Below, in pieces: positions 36,750-45,750 of a stretch of 64,000 nt of DNA (position 1 is its first letter; each line of letters starts with the position of its first letter). The notes beneath the pieces were generated by a model. The model was not told where the DNA came from, did not search any database, and saw only the letters and a program-made list of their open reading frames with translations. The stretch comes from Pseudomonas persica (lineage in GTDB: Bacteria > Pseudomonadota > Gammaproteobacteria > Pseudomonadales > Pseudomonadaceae). The position numbers and the translations under genes are program-made. Location of the stretch: the NCBI RefSeq assembly GCF_900291015.1, contig NZ_OLKL01000003.1, positions 124,001 to 188,000 on the forward strand, read 5' to 3'.

Positions 36750-36842
36750 GCCTCTTCGCGGGTAAACCCGCTCCCACATGCTCAGCACAGGATTCAAAGC
36801 CGGCGCAGTACCTGTGGGAGCGGGTTTACCCGCGAAGAGGCC
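36750..36842. repeat. REP pair, GGGTTTACCCGC family
   Basis: GGCCTCTTCGCGGGTAAACC with its full inverted copy ending GCGAAGAGGCC, between the convergent SulP gene and the hypothetical gene at 36864. Confidence 0.9.
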
Positions 36843-36863
36843 GGAACAGCTTATATCAATGGG

Positions 36864-37505
36864 TCAGGTCGGTTGGCCCAGCTCCACACCCAGCTGTCGC
36901 GACAGGCACGGCCAGCGTTTCCAGGCCGCGCCGGTTTCCGGGCTGCTCAATTTCTCGCGGTAGGCTTCTACCGATTCCACCGCGAAGCTTTGGTCATTCA
37001 ACATTTCGTCCACCGAGTGATGCACCACTTCATCCAGCTGGTTGGCAAAGGTCTCGCCAATCAACTGGTGGGCAATCAGGTTGGCGACGGTGGTGTCGAC
37101 CGGGATCAGCGGCTGCTGGAAGTGACGGATGTACAGGTCGTTTACCTCTTCCACGAGGCGGTGCGCCAGGTAGGCCTCATCCAGCAGACAGTCCAGGCCG
37201 ACATGCCCTTGCATCACGCTGGGCGGTTGCAGAAAGTAAGCCTCGGCAATTTTCAGTACAGGGGTGATCTGCGATTCGATCCCGGCCTCGCGGGCAACCT
37301 CGTGCGCGGCCTCCAGCAGTTCCGGAACCTGGTCGATGTAGGCGCTGACGAAGCGCGCCAAGGTACCCTGGGCGTCCTGCTCAGGCAGTTGGATCGAGGG
37401 GTGCAGGTGGGGCAGTTGCAGCTCGAGACGCTTTTTCAATTGGCCGGTCTGGCCTTCGTGTTGATGGGCTTGGCTTACCTGCTCGCGTACAGCAGCGATG
37501 TTCAT
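36864..37505 (-). CDS. Conserved hypothetical protein next to the cox operon
   Basis: A 213-residue soluble, mostly helical protein with no signal peptide, membrane segment or recognisable motif. It begins MNIAAVREQVSQAHQHEGQT. The C-terminal half contains HHSVDEMLNDQSFAVESVEAYREK. GGAG lies five bases before the ATG at 37505. A gene in this position (PAO1 PA0104) is conserved beside coxB in pseudomonads, but I do not recognise a function. It is divergent from the cox operon. Confidence 0.75.
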   Translation of the reverse strand: MNIAAVREQVSQAHQHEGQTGQLKKRLELQLPHLHPSIQLPEQDAQGTLARFVSAYIDQVPELLEAAHEVAREAGIESQITPVLKIAEAYFLQPPSVMQGHVGLDCLLDEAYLAHRLVEEVNDLYIRHFQQPLIPVDTTVANLIAHQLIGETFANQLDEVVHHSVDEMLNDQSFAVESVEAYREKLSSPETGAAWKRWPCLSRQLGVELGQPT

Positions 37506-37874
37506 GACAACTCCAGGGACATTACGTTTCAAACGGAAGACACTAAATTAGCTCGGTATACAGAATGCCTAAGACGCATTTGTTATAAATCGCGCAAACG
37601 TACGCATACTCAGGCATATCGAAATGCCATTATTGCGCCATGGCCTATCAAGCGCGCGCTTTTCAAGGCATTCAGCCATTTCATCAAGTTCATTTCACGG
37701 GCTTCGTTGCGTGCCGTTGGTCGCTGTCTATACTCCCGGTGAACGTGATTCGTTGATGAGGCCCGACTGCTTTTAGCAGGGGCTCGGTCGTCGAAGCCAG
37801 GTAGTCTTGACCACCGTTCCCTCTTGCCGCAGGCCACGCCTCCGGGACTACAAGAACGAGAAGGGGAACCCGCA
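37506..37874 (+). promoter_or_regulatory. cox operon control region and leader
   Basis: About 370 gene-free bp between the divergent 36864 gene and coxB. A CTATACT at 37728-37734 matches the -10 preferred by sigma-S, with TTGCGT 16 bp upstream. A start near 37741 would leave a leader of about 130 nt containing a GCCC..CTGC / GCAG..GGGC hairpin (37761-37783). RpoS dependence of the aa3 oxidase has been reported in P. aeruginosa, which fits. The distal half (37506-37690) is AT-richer, with nothing I can identify. Confidence 0.55.
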
Positions 37875-39002
37875 ATGATGCGACATCCACATGTCTGGAT
37901 GGGCCTCCTGTTGTGGTCGGTTTTTGGTCAGGCCAACGCCGCCTGGACCGTGAACATGCACCCGGGGGCGACGGAAGTCTCCAACGCCGTCTTCGACCTG
38001 CACATGACCATCTTCTGGATCTGCGTGATCATCGGCGTAGTTGTCTTTGGCGCGATGTTCTGGTCCATGGTCATCCATCGCCGTTCCACCGGCCAGCAGG
38101 CTGCGCATTTCCACGAGCACACCTGGGTGGAAATCCTCTGGACCGTGGTCCCCTTCCTGATCCTGGTAGCCATGGCCATCCCGGCCACCAAGACCCTGAT
38201 CGACATCTACGATGCCAGCGAGTCGGACCTCGATATCCAGGTTACCGGCTACCAGTGGAAGTGGCACTACAAATACCTTGGCCAGGACGTGGAGTTCTTC
38301 AGCAACCTGGCCACCCCCACCGAACAGATCCACAACAAGGCCCCCAAGGACGAGCACTACCTGCTCGAAGTCGACCAGCCGCTGGTGCTGCCGGTGGGCG
38401 CCAAGGTGCGCTTCCTGGTGACCGCTGCCGATGTCATCCACTCCTGGTGGGTGCCGGCCTTCGCGGTCAAGCGTGATGCCATCCCCGGCTTCGTCAACGA
38501 AGCCTGGACCCGTATCGAGAAGCCCGGCATCTACCGTGGCCAGTGCACCGAGCTATGCGGCAAGGACCACGGCTTCATGCCGGTGGTGGTCGAGGTCAAA
38601 TCCAAGGCCGACTACGACACCTGGCTGGGCGAGCGCAAGGCTGAAGCTGCCAAGCTCAAGGAGCTGACCAGCAAGGAATGGACCCTGGAGGAACTGGTGG
38701 AGCGTGGTGACAAGGTCTACCACACCACCTGCGTGGCCTGTCACCAGGCCGAAGGCCAGGGCCTGCCGCCAATGTTCCCGGCGCTCAAGGGCTCGAAGAT
38801 CGCCACCGGGCCGAAGGAAGCCCACCTTGGTATCGTCTTCCATGGCAAGCCCGGCACCGCCATGGCCGCGTTCGGCAAGCAGCTCTCGGAAGTCGACATC
38901 GCCGCCGTGGTCACCTACGAACGCAACGCCTGGGGCAACAACAAGGGTGACATGGTCACGCCAAAGGACGTACTGGCGCTGAAGCAGGCACAAGCGCAAT
39001 GA
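37875..39002 (+). CDS. coxB: Cytochrome c oxidase subunit II (with fused cytochrome c domain)
   Basis: Periplasmic electron-entry subunit of the aa3 oxidase. The 375-residue protein has a signal peptide (to QANA), two transmembrane helices (about residues 45-110), and the cupredoxin domain with the CuA ligands in GQCTELCGKDHGFMP (C-x3-C-x3-H-x2-M). A C-terminal cytochrome c domain carries CVACHQ near residue 295, making this a caa3-type subunit. ATG 37875 with AAGGGG upstream is chosen over a TTG further upstream. First gene of coxB-coxA-ctaG-coxC. Confidence 0.97.
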   Translation: MMRHPHVWMGLLLWSVFGQANAAWTVNMHPGATEVSNAVFDLHMTIFWICVIIGVVVFGAMFWSMVIHRRSTGQQAAHFHEHTWVEILWTVVPFLILVAMAIPATKTLIDIYDASESDLDIQVTGYQWKWHYKYLGQDVEFFSNLATPTEQIHNKAPKDEHYLLEVDQPLVLPVGAKVRFLVTAADVIHSWWVPAFAVKRDAIPGFVNEAWTRIEKPGIYRGQCTELCGKDHGFMPVVVEVKSKADYDTWLGERKAEAAKLKELTSKEWTLEELVERGDKVYHTTCVACHQAEGQGLPPMFPALKGSKIATGPKEAHLGIVFHGKPGTAMAAFGKQLSEVDIAAVVTYERNAWGNNKGDMVTPKDVLALKQAQAQ

Positions 39003-39045
39003 ACCGGGTTACTCGCGGCAATCAATGGATTGCAGGAGAGAGGAC

Positions 39046-40635
39046 ATGAGTGCAGTGATCGACGACCACGCCCACGGCCATGAACATGCGCACGGCCCGG
39101 CCAAGGGCCTGATGCGCTGGGTGCTGACCACCAATCACAAGGATATCGGCACGATGTACCTGTGGTTCAGCTTCATGATGTTCCTGCTCGGTGGCTCGTT
39201 CGCCATGGTGATCCGCGCCGAGCTGTTCCAGCCCGGGCTGCAGATCGTCCAGCCGGAGTTCTTCAACCAGATGACCACCATGCACGGCCTGATCATGGTG
39301 TTCGGCGCGGTGATGCCGGCCTTCGTCGGCCTGGCCAACTGGATGATCCCGCTGATGATCGGCGCGCCCGACATGGCCCTGCCGCGGATGAACAACTTCA
39401 GCTTCTGGCTGCTGCCGGCGGCTTTCCTGCTGCTGGTCTCGACCCTGTTCAGCCCGGGCGGCGGGCCCAACTTCGGCTGGACCTTCTACGCCCCGCTATC
39501 CACCACCTATGCGCCAGCCAGCGTCACCTTCTTCATCTTTGCCATCCACCTGATGGGCATCAGCTCGATCATGGGCGCGATCAACGTGATCGCCACCATC
39601 CTCAACCTGCGCGCCCCGGGCATGACCCTGATGAAGATGCCGCTGTTCGTCTGGACCTGGCTGATTACCGCGTTCCTGCTGATTGCGGTGATGCCGGTGC
39701 TGGCCGGCGTGGTGACCATGATGCTGATGGACATCCACTTCGGCACCAGTTTCTTCAGTGCCGCCGGCGGTGGTGACCCGGTGCTGTTCCAGCACGTGTT
39801 CTGGTTCTTCGGCCACCCCGAGGTGTACATCATGATCCTGCCGGCCTTCGGCGCGGTCAGCTCGATCATTCCGGCGTTCTCGCGCAAGCCGCTGTTCGGC
39901 TACACCTCGATGGTGTATGCCACCGGCGCCATCGCCTTCCTGTCGTTCATCGTCTGGGCCCACCATATGTTCGTGGTCGGTATCCCGGTGGTCGGCGAGC
40001 TGTTCTTCATGTACGCCACCATGCTGATCGCCGTGCCTACCGGGGTGAAGGTGTTCAACTGGGTCAGCACCATGTGGGAAGGTTCGCTGACCTTCGAGAC
40101 ACCGATGCTGTTCGCCATCGCCTTCGTCATCCTGTTCACCATCGGCGGATTCAGCGGGCTGATGCTGGCGATCGCCCCGGCGGACTTCCAGTACCACGAC
40201 ACCTACTTCGTGGTGGCGCACTTCCACTATGTACTGGTGCCTGGGGCGATCTTCGGCATCTTCGCCTCGGCCTACTACTGGCTGCCGAAATGGACTGGCC
40301 ACATGTACGACGAAACCCTCGGCAAGCTGCACTTCTGGCTATCGTTCGTCGGCATGAACATGGCCTTCTTCCCCATGCACTTCGTGGGGCTGGCCGGCAT
40401 GCCACGGCGGATCCCCGACTACAACCTGCAGTTCGCCGACTTCAACATGGTGTCGTCGATCGGCGCGTTCATGTTCGGCGCCACGCAGATCTTCTTCCTG
40501 TTCATCGTCATCAAGTGCATCCGCGGCGGTGCGCCGGCACCGGCCAAGCCCTGGGATGGTGCCGAGGGCCTGGAGTGGTCGATCCCTTCGCCTGCGCCCT
40601 ACCACACCTTCCAGACGCCCCCGGAAGTGAAATAG
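39046..40635 (+). CDS. coxA: Cytochrome c oxidase subunit I (aa3 type)
   Basis: Catalytic 12-helix subunit holding heme a and the heme a3-CuB site, coupling O2 reduction to proton pumping. The 529-residue protein contains TTMHGLIMVFGAVMP (heme a His), WFFGHPEVYIMILPAFG (CuB His, the cross-linked Tyr and the D-channel Glu), IVWAHHMFVVG (two CuB His) and the HDTYFVVAHFHYVL segment (heme ligands). A His-rich cytoplasmic N-terminus (DDHAHGHEHAHG) is present. The start is ATG 39046 with AGGAGAG upstream. A-family oxidase. Confidence 0.98.
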   Translation: MSAVIDDHAHGHEHAHGPAKGLMRWVLTTNHKDIGTMYLWFSFMMFLLGGSFAMVIRAELFQPGLQIVQPEFFNQMTTMHGLIMVFGAVMPAFVGLANWMIPLMIGAPDMALPRMNNFSFWLLPAAFLLLVSTLFSPGGGPNFGWTFYAPLSTTYAPASVTFFIFAIHLMGISSIMGAINVIATILNLRAPGMTLMKMPLFVWTWLITAFLLIAVMPVLAGVVTMMLMDIHFGTSFFSAAGGGDPVLFQHVFWFFGHPEVYIMILPAFGAVSSIIPAFSRKPLFGYTSMVYATGAIAFLSFIVWAHHMFVVGIPVVGELFFMYATMLIAVPTGVKVFNWVSTMWEGSLTFETPMLFAIAFVILFTIGGFSGLMLAIAPADFQYHDTYFVVAHFHYVLVPGAIFGIFASAYYWLPKWTGHMYDETLGKLHFWLSFVGMNMAFFPMHFVGLAGMPRRIPDYNLQFADFNMVSSIGAFMFGATQIFFLFIVIKCIRGGAPAPAKPWDGAEGLEWSIPSPAPYHTFQTPPEVK

Positions 40636-40645
40636 GAACCGTGCC

Positions 40646-41212
40646 ATGAACGGCCTGTCACTGAAACGCCTGGTACTGCGCCTGCTGATGCTGACGGTGG
40701 TGATGTTCGCCTTCGGCTTCGCCCTGGTGCCTGTCTATGACGTGATGTGCAAGGCCTTCGGCATCAACGGCAAGACTGGCGGGCAGTACGCAGGCAGCCA
40801 GGTCAGCGACCCGACGCGTTCGGTGCGGGTGCAGTTCATGTCGACCAATGCCAGTGACATGGTCTGGGACTTCTACTCCACCGCCGACCAGCTGGAGGTC
40901 AACCCCGGCGCGGTGAACCAGATGATCTTCATCGCCCACAACCCGACCGACCGGCCGATGAGTGCGCAAGCCATTCCCAGCATCACCCCGGCTGAGGCCG
41001 CGGCGTACTTCCACAAGACCGAGTGCTTCTGCTTTACCCAGCAGGTGCTGCAGCCCGGCGAACGCATCGAGATGCCGGTGCGCTTCATCGTCGACCGTGA
41101 CCTGCCGGCCAGCGTGAAGCACCTGACACTGGCCTACACCTTGTTCGACATCACCGCTCGCCACCCGCCGGTCGCGCATGTCGCGGCCCAGGACGTCCAG
41201 GGCGCCCGTTAA
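40646..41212 (+). CDS. ctaG: Cytochrome c oxidase assembly protein CtaG (Cox11 type)
   Basis: Inserts copper into the CuB site of subunit I. The 188-residue protein has one N-terminal transmembrane helix (LVLRLLMLTVVMFAFGFALV), then a periplasmic immunoglobulin-like domain with the copper-binding motif KTECFCFTQQ and the PVYDVMCKAFG segment. It is placed between coxA and coxC, the usual location. AGGA precedes the ATG. Confidence 0.96.
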   Translation: MNGLSLKRLVLRLLMLTVVMFAFGFALVPVYDVMCKAFGINGKTGGQYAGSQVSDPTRSVRVQFMSTNASDMVWDFYSTADQLEVNPGAVNQMIFIAHNPTDRPMSAQAIPSITPAEAAAYFHKTECFCFTQQVLQPGERIEMPVRFIVDRDLPASVKHLTLAYTLFDITARHPPVAHVAAQDVQGAR

Positions 41213-41228
41213 GGGAAGGAGAACAGCA

Positions 41229-42116
41229 ATGGCAAGTCATGAGCACTACTACGTCCCGGCGCAGAGCAAGTGGCCGATCATCGCCACCATCGGCATGTTC
41301 ATCACGGTGTTCGGCCTGGGCACCTGGTTCAACGACATGAAGGCCGGCCACCCCGAGTCGCATGGGCCGCTGATCTTCTTCATCGGTGCGTTGTTCCTGG
41401 CCTACATGCTGTTCGGCTGGTTCGGTTCGGTGGTCCGCGAGAGCCGCGCGGGGCTGTACAGCCCGCAGCTGGACCGCTCGTTCCGCTGGGGCATGAGCTG
41501 GTTCATCTTCTCCGAGGTGATGTTCTTCCTGGCCTTCTTCGGTGCGCTGTTCTACGTGCGCGTGCTGGCCGGGCCGTGGCTGGGCGGTGAAGGGGCCAAG
41601 GGTGTTGCACACATGTTGTGGCCGACCTTCGAATTCACCTGGCCGCTGCTGCACACGCCCGACCCGAAACTGTTCCCGCCGCCCAAGGAAGTGATCGACC
41701 CGTGGCACCTGCCGCTGATCAACACCATCCTGCTGGTCAGCTCCAGCGTGACCATCACCATCGCCCACCATGCCTTGCGCCGTGGCCACCGTGGCCCGCT
41801 GAAATTCTGGATGGCGCTGACCATCATCCTGGGCGCCAGCTTCATCGCGTTGCAGGCTTACGAGTACCACGAGGCCTATACCAAGCTGGGGCTGACGCTG
41901 GGGTCGGGGATTTATGGCGCGACGTTCTTCATGCTCACCGGCTTCCACGGCGCCCACGTGACCTTGGGCACGATCATCCTGATCGTGATGTTCGTGCGCA
42001 TTTTGCGTGGGCACTTCAACCCGGAGAAGCATTTCGGCTTCGAGGCGGCCAGTTGGTATTGGCATTTCGTCGATGTGGTGTGGGTGGGGTTGTTCATCTT
42101 TGTCTATGTGTTGTGA
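41229..42116 (+). CDS. coxC: Cytochrome c oxidase subunit III
   Basis: Seven-helix subunit that stabilises the oxidase and supplies protons or O2 to the core. The 295-residue protein begins MASHEHYYVPAQSKWPIIAT, contains FRWGMSWFIFSEVMFFLAFF and ends with the conserved GFHGAHVTLGTIILIVMF and FEAASWYWHFVDVVWVGLFI. AAGGAG precedes the ATG at 41229, which sets the start over the longer frame overlapping ctaG. Last gene of the structural operon; a REP pair follows. Confidence 0.97.
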   Translation: MASHEHYYVPAQSKWPIIATIGMFITVFGLGTWFNDMKAGHPESHGPLIFFIGALFLAYMLFGWFGSVVRESRAGLYSPQLDRSFRWGMSWFIFSEVMFFLAFFGALFYVRVLAGPWLGGEGAKGVAHMLWPTFEFTWPLLHTPDPKLFPPPKEVIDPWHLPLINTILLVSSSVTITIAHHALRRGHRGPLKFWMALTIILGASFIALQAYEYHEAYTKLGLTLGSGIYGATFFMLTGFHGAHVTLGTIILIVMFVRILRGHFNPEKHFGFEAASWYWHFVDVVWVGLFIFVYVL

Positions 42117-42124
42117 ATAAAGAA

Positions 42125-42215
42125 CCCTGTGGGAGCGGGTTTACCCGCGAAGCAGGCAACGCGATGGATGGCACGGGCTCCGCCCGTGTTCGCGGGTGAA
42201 CCCGCTCCCACAGGG
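42125..42215. repeat. REP pair, GGGTTTACCCGC family
   Basis: CCTGTGGGAGCGGGTTTACC and its inverted copy, with a small GCACGGGC-TCC-GCCCGTG hairpin inside the spacer. Between coxC and the convergent twin-transmembrane gene. Confidence 0.9.
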
Positions 42216-42228
42216 GTAGGTGAGAACT

Positions 42229-42432
42229 TCAGAAGGGGGCGTGTGAGACGAGCTGACCGCTGATAAAGCCCCAGGCGACCAGACCGATGGTCAGCGCCGC
42301 CAGGGTTACCCGCACGGTCAGCGCTTTCAGCAAACGGGTCGAGTTTTCATCGTCCTTGACCAGAAACACCAAGCCGCTGAACAGGCTGGCAATCGTGGCC
42401 AACAGCATCAGGACAATCGCGGCCTTGAGCAT
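42229..42432 (-). CDS. Twin-transmembrane DUF2909 protein
   Basis: A 67-residue protein consisting of two hydrophobic helices (LKAAIVLMLLATIASLFSGL and VRVTLAALTIGLVAWGFISG) joined by a charged loop (KDDENSTR). Such proteins are conserved next to surf1 in cox clusters and are thought to help assemble or stabilise the oxidase; this is inferred from position. GGAG lies upstream of the ATG. It is divergent from surf1. Confidence 0.85.
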   Translation of the reverse strand: MLKAAIVLMLLATIASLFSGLVFLVKDDENSTRLLKALTVRVTLAALTIGLVAWGFISGQLVSHAPF

Positions 42433-42495
42433 GGCGATACTCCGGGGGGATGCGGTGATGTGGGTAAGTATAGCGATCGACCTGGCGAGGCTCCG

Positions 42496-43233
42496 ATGAG
42501 GCCGTTTCGCCCGGGCTGGGTACCAACCCTGGTGGTGCTTGCGCTACTGCCGGGGCTGATCGCGCTTGGCTGCTGGCAACTCGGCCGCGCCGAGGTAAAG
42601 CGCGCATTGCTGGCCAGCTATGCCGAGCGGCGCATTGAAGCACCATTGGCCACGACCCAGCTGACAAGCAACGAAGACAACGCCTTCCGCCGCGTGCACC
42701 TGTACGGCCGCTTCGACGCCGAGCACAGCCTGCTGCTGGACAACCGCATGCGCGATGGCCAGGCCGGTGTCGAGCTGCTGCAACCCTTCCATGACCAGGC
42801 TAGCGGCCGGTGGCTGCTGGTTAACCGCGGCTGGCTGCCCTGGCCGGATCGCCGCGTGCCGGTGCGTTTCGATACCCCTGCCGAGGCGTTGGCGCTGGAC
42901 GCTTCGGTATACGTCGCGCCCGGCAGCATGTTCCAGCTGCATCCCGACCCTGCGGGCGGGCAGTGGCCGCACCTGCTGACCGCCGTGGATGCCGCGCGGC
43001 TATGGCAACAGCTCGATCGGGAAGGCTTCGTCCACGAGCTGCGCCTGGAACCTGGCCCGGCGACCTATCGCCTGGACTGGCCAGTCGTTGTCATGGGCCC
43101 GGAAAAACACTTGGGTTACGCAGTGCAGTGGTTTGCCCTGGCAATCGCGTTGGTACTGCTCTACCTCTACTTCGGCTGGCACCACAACAAGGAGAAACGC
43201 CATGGCCACCGCCACTCCACTGGAAGTGCCTGA
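42496..43233 (+). CDS. SURF1-family cytochrome oxidase assembly protein
   Basis: Helps assemble heme a into the oxidase. The 245-residue protein has the two-helix SURF1 topology: one helix at residues 8-25 (VPTLVVLALLPGLIALGCWQ) and a second near the end (YAVQWFALAIALVLLYLYFG), with the periplasmic domain between. Signature pieces are LGCWQLGRAEVKRALL, FRRVHLYGRFDAEHSLLLDN and LLVNRGWLPWPDRR. GAGG precedes ATG 42496. It overlaps the following gene by 32 bases. Confidence 0.93.
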   Translation: MRPFRPGWVPTLVVLALLPGLIALGCWQLGRAEVKRALLASYAERRIEAPLATTQLTSNEDNAFRRVHLYGRFDAEHSLLLDNRMRDGQAGVELLQPFHDQASGRWLLVNRGWLPWPDRRVPVRFDTPAEALALDASVYVAPGSMFQLHPDPAGGQWPHLLTAVDAARLWQQLDREGFVHELRLEPGPATYRLDWPVVVMGPEKHLGYAVQWFALAIALVLLYLYFGWHHNKEKRHGHRHSTGSA

Positions 43234-43783
43234 ACGTCGCAAACCCAGAGCCCGCGGGCGTTTGCAGCTGATCCTGATTCTGCTGGTGGTGCTCGGGCCG
43301 ATGGTCCTGGCCACCAGCATGTACAAGCTCAAGTTCTGGGTGCCGGAAGGCCGCAGCTACCACGGTGCCATGATCGGCAACGGTGAAAGCCGCGCCGATC
43401 TTGGCGTGACTGGCCAGGACGAGCACTGGCAGCTGCTGGTGAGCGCGCCCGAAGTGTGTGCCGAGGACTGCCAGCGCCTGGTGTACCTGGCCCGGCAGAT
43501 CCAGGTCGGTCTGGGCCGTGATGCCAGCCGTGCCAGCCATGCCCTGGCTACCGCCCAGCCGCTGAGCGCCGACTACCAGGCGCTGATCGGCCGCGAGTAC
43601 CCGCAGCTGCAACGCTACCCGCTGGATGCACAACGCTACCTGCAGCAGGTCGGCGAGGCCGGCCCGCAGCTGTGGATCGTCGACCCGCACGGCAACCTGG
43701 TGCTGCGCTACGACGCCAAGGTCAACGGCAAGCATGTGCTGGACGACCTGCGCCATCTGCTCAAGCTGTCCAACATTGGCTAG
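43202..43783 (+). CDS. Conserved membrane-anchored protein of the cox assembly cluster
   Basis: A 193-residue protein with one N-terminal transmembrane helix (LQLILILLVVLGPMVLATSM) and a periplasmic domain. It contains a CAEDC motif and ends with a segment resembling the C-terminus of Sco/thioredoxin-like folds (PQLWIVDPHGNLVLRYD), so a thioredoxin-like role in copper or disulfide handling is possible. The name is not established; PAO1 PA0111 is the probable equivalent. AAGGAG precedes the ATG. It overlaps surf1 and is followed 9 bp later by ctaA. Confidence 0.75.
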   Translation: MATATPLEVPERRKPRARGRLQLILILLVVLGPMVLATSMYKLKFWVPEGRSYHGAMIGNGESRADLGVTGQDEHWQLLVSAPEVCAEDCQRLVYLARQIQVGLGRDASRASHALATAQPLSADYQALIGREYPQLQRYPLDAQRYLQQVGEAGPQLWIVDPHGNLVLRYDAKVNGKHVLDDLRHLLKLSNIG

Positions 43784-43792
43784 GAGCCTGCC

Positions 43793-44872
43793 ATGGCCAG
43801 ACCCGGATTCCGCCTTGCTGTGTTCGCCACCCTGCTGGCACTGCTGGTCGTCCTGCTCGGTGCCTATACCCGCCTGACCCACGCTGGCCTCGGCTGCCCC
43901 GACTGGCCGGGTTGCTACGGCTTCATCAGCGTGCCCAAGAGCGAAGCGCAGCTGGCCCATGCCGAACTGCATTTCCCCGAGCACCCGGTGGAAGCCGCCA
44001 AGGGCTGGGCCGAGATGGTTCACCGCTATTTCGCCGGCACCCTGGCGATGGTGATCGCCCTGCTCGCCGTGCAGGCGCTGCGCCGGCATGCCCGCGATGG
44101 TCAGCCTTATCGCCTGCCCTTGCTGTTGCTGGGTGTGGTGCTGGCCCAGGCAGCCTTCGGCATGTGGACGGTCACTCTCAAGCTGTGGCCGCAGGTGGTC
44201 ACTGCGCATCTACTCGGTGGTTTCACTACCCTGAGCTTGTTGTTCCTGTTGTCCCTGCGCCTGTCCCGGGCCTTTGCGCCCTTGCCCAAGCTGCCATTGA
44301 GCCTGCGCCGGATCGCCGCGCTGGCCTTGCTGGTGGTGATCGGCCAGATCGCCCTGGGCGGCTGGGTCAGTGCCAACTACGCAGCCGTCGCCTGCATCGA
44401 CCTGCCCACCTGCCACGGCCAGTGGTGGCCGGCGGCGGACTTCAGCAACGGTTTCCACCTGACCCAGCACGTCGGGCCCAACTACCTGGGTGGGCAGCTG
44501 GACAGTGATGCGCGCACGGCCATCCATATCAGCCACCGCCTGGGCGCGTTGCTGGTGACTTGTGTGCTGCTGATGCTCAGCTGGAAGCTGCACCGTTGCG
44601 GCCTCCCTGGCCTGGCGCGGCTGGTGCTGCTGGCGCTGCTGGTGCAAGTCGGCCTGGGCATCAGCAATGTGCTGCTGCACCTGCCGCTGGCTGTGGCCGT
44701 GGCACATAACGCCGGTGGGGCGCTGTTGCTGCTGAGCATGGTGCTGGTGAACTACCGCATCCGCGTGGTCGACAAGGTGCGCGCGGGTATCGGCCATGGC
44801 TGGCGCCTGCGACCTGTGGCTGGCGTGGGCATCTCCCACCACATGAGGAATGATTCGTGGCGACGTTTCTGA
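43793..44872 (+). CDS. ctaA: Heme A synthase (COX15/CtaA)
   Basis: Membrane enzyme that oxidises the C8 methyl of heme O to the formyl group of heme A. The 359-residue protein has eight transmembrane helices in two four-helix halves. Heme-ligand histidines are in the first-half segments around LTHAGLGCPDWPGCYGF and EMVHRYFAGTLAM and the second-half IHISHRLGALLVT and VAHNAGGALLLL. CIDLPTCHGQWWP is the conserved Cys loop. The end overlaps the ctaB GTG by 16 bases. Confidence 0.95.
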   Translation: MARPGFRLAVFATLLALLVVLLGAYTRLTHAGLGCPDWPGCYGFISVPKSEAQLAHAELHFPEHPVEAAKGWAEMVHRYFAGTLAMVIALLAVQALRRHARDGQPYRLPLLLLGVVLAQAAFGMWTVTLKLWPQVVTAHLLGGFTTLSLLFLLSLRLSRAFAPLPKLPLSLRRIAALALLVVIGQIALGGWVSANYAAVACIDLPTCHGQWWPAADFSNGFHLTQHVGPNYLGGQLDSDARTAIHISHRLGALLVTCVLLMLSWKLHRCGLPGLARLVLLALLVQVGLGISNVLLHLPLAVAVAHNAGGALLLLSMVLVNYRIRVVDKVRAGIGHGWRLRPVAGVGISHHMRNDSWRRF

Positions 44873-45750
44873 GCGCACGGCGGGCCAGTTGGCGTGATTA
44901 CCTGGAGCTGACCAAGCCCAAGGTGGTGGTGTTGATGCTGATCACCTCGCTGGCGGGCATGTTCCTCGCCACCCGTGCGGGTGTCAGCTGGAGCGTGCTG
45001 CTGTTCGGCAACCTGGGCATCGGCTTGTGTGCAGGCGGTGCGGCGGTGGTCAACCATGTGGTGGACCGACGCGTCGACGCACTGATGGCGCGGACCCACA
45101 AGCGGCCCGTGGCCCAGGGCCGCGTCGAGCCGCTGCCAGCGCTGCTGTTTGCCTTGGCGCTGGCGTTGCTGGGCATGGCGCTGCTGCTGATGTTCACCAA
45201 CACCCTCACCGCCTGGCTGACACTGGCTTCGCTGATCGGCTATGCAGTGCTCTACACCGGCTTTCTCAAGCGTGCCACGCCGCAGAACATCGTCATCGGC
45301 GGCTTGGCCGGCGCCGCCCCGCCGCTGCTGGGCTGGGTTGCGGTCAGTGGTCATGTCAGCGCCGAGCCTCTGCTACTGGTGCTGATCATCTTCGCCTGGA
45401 CCCCACCGCACTTCTGGGCCCTGGCCATCCACCGCAAGGAGGAATACGCCAAGGCCGATATTCCGATGCTGCCGGTGACCCACGGCGAGCGCTACACCAA
45501 GCTGCACATCCTGCTGTACACCCTGGTATTGCTGGCGGTGAGCCTGCTGCCTTACGCCATCCACATGAGCGGCCCGCTGTACCTGGCCTGTGCCCTGGTG
45601 CTGGGCCTGCGCTTCCTGCAATGGGCCTGGGTGTTGTACCGTGGCAGCCGGCCGCACGCGGCGATCGGCACCTTCAAGTACTCTATCGGCTACCTGTTCG
45701 CGCTGTTCATCGCCTTGCTCCTCGACCACTACCTGTTGCTGAGCCTATGA
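44857..45750 (+). CDS. ctaB: Protoheme IX farnesyltransferase (heme O synthase)
   Basis: Farnesylates heme B to heme O, the substrate of CtaA. The 297-residue UbiA-fold protein has nine hydrophobic segments and the two Asp-rich motifs: NHVVDRRVDALMARTHKRPV near residue 67 and the KEEYAKADIPMLPV region later on. GTG 44857 overlaps ctaA. The family symbol cyoE is used when it lies with the bo3 operon; here it sits in the aa3 cluster, so ctaB is preferred. Confidence 0.96.
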   Translation: MATFLSARRASWRDYLELTKPKVVVLMLITSLAGMFLATRAGVSWSVLLFGNLGIGLCAGGAAVVNHVVDRRVDALMARTHKRPVAQGRVEPLPALLFALALALLGMALLLMFTNTLTAWLTLASLIGYAVLYTGFLKRATPQNIVIGGLAGAAPPLLGWVAVSGHVSAEPLLLVLIIFAWTPPHFWALAIHRKEEYAKADIPMLPVTHGERYTKLHILLYTLVLLAVSLLPYAIHMSGPLYLACALVLGLRFLQWAWVLYRGSRPHAAIGTFKYSIGYLFALFIALLLDHYLLLSL

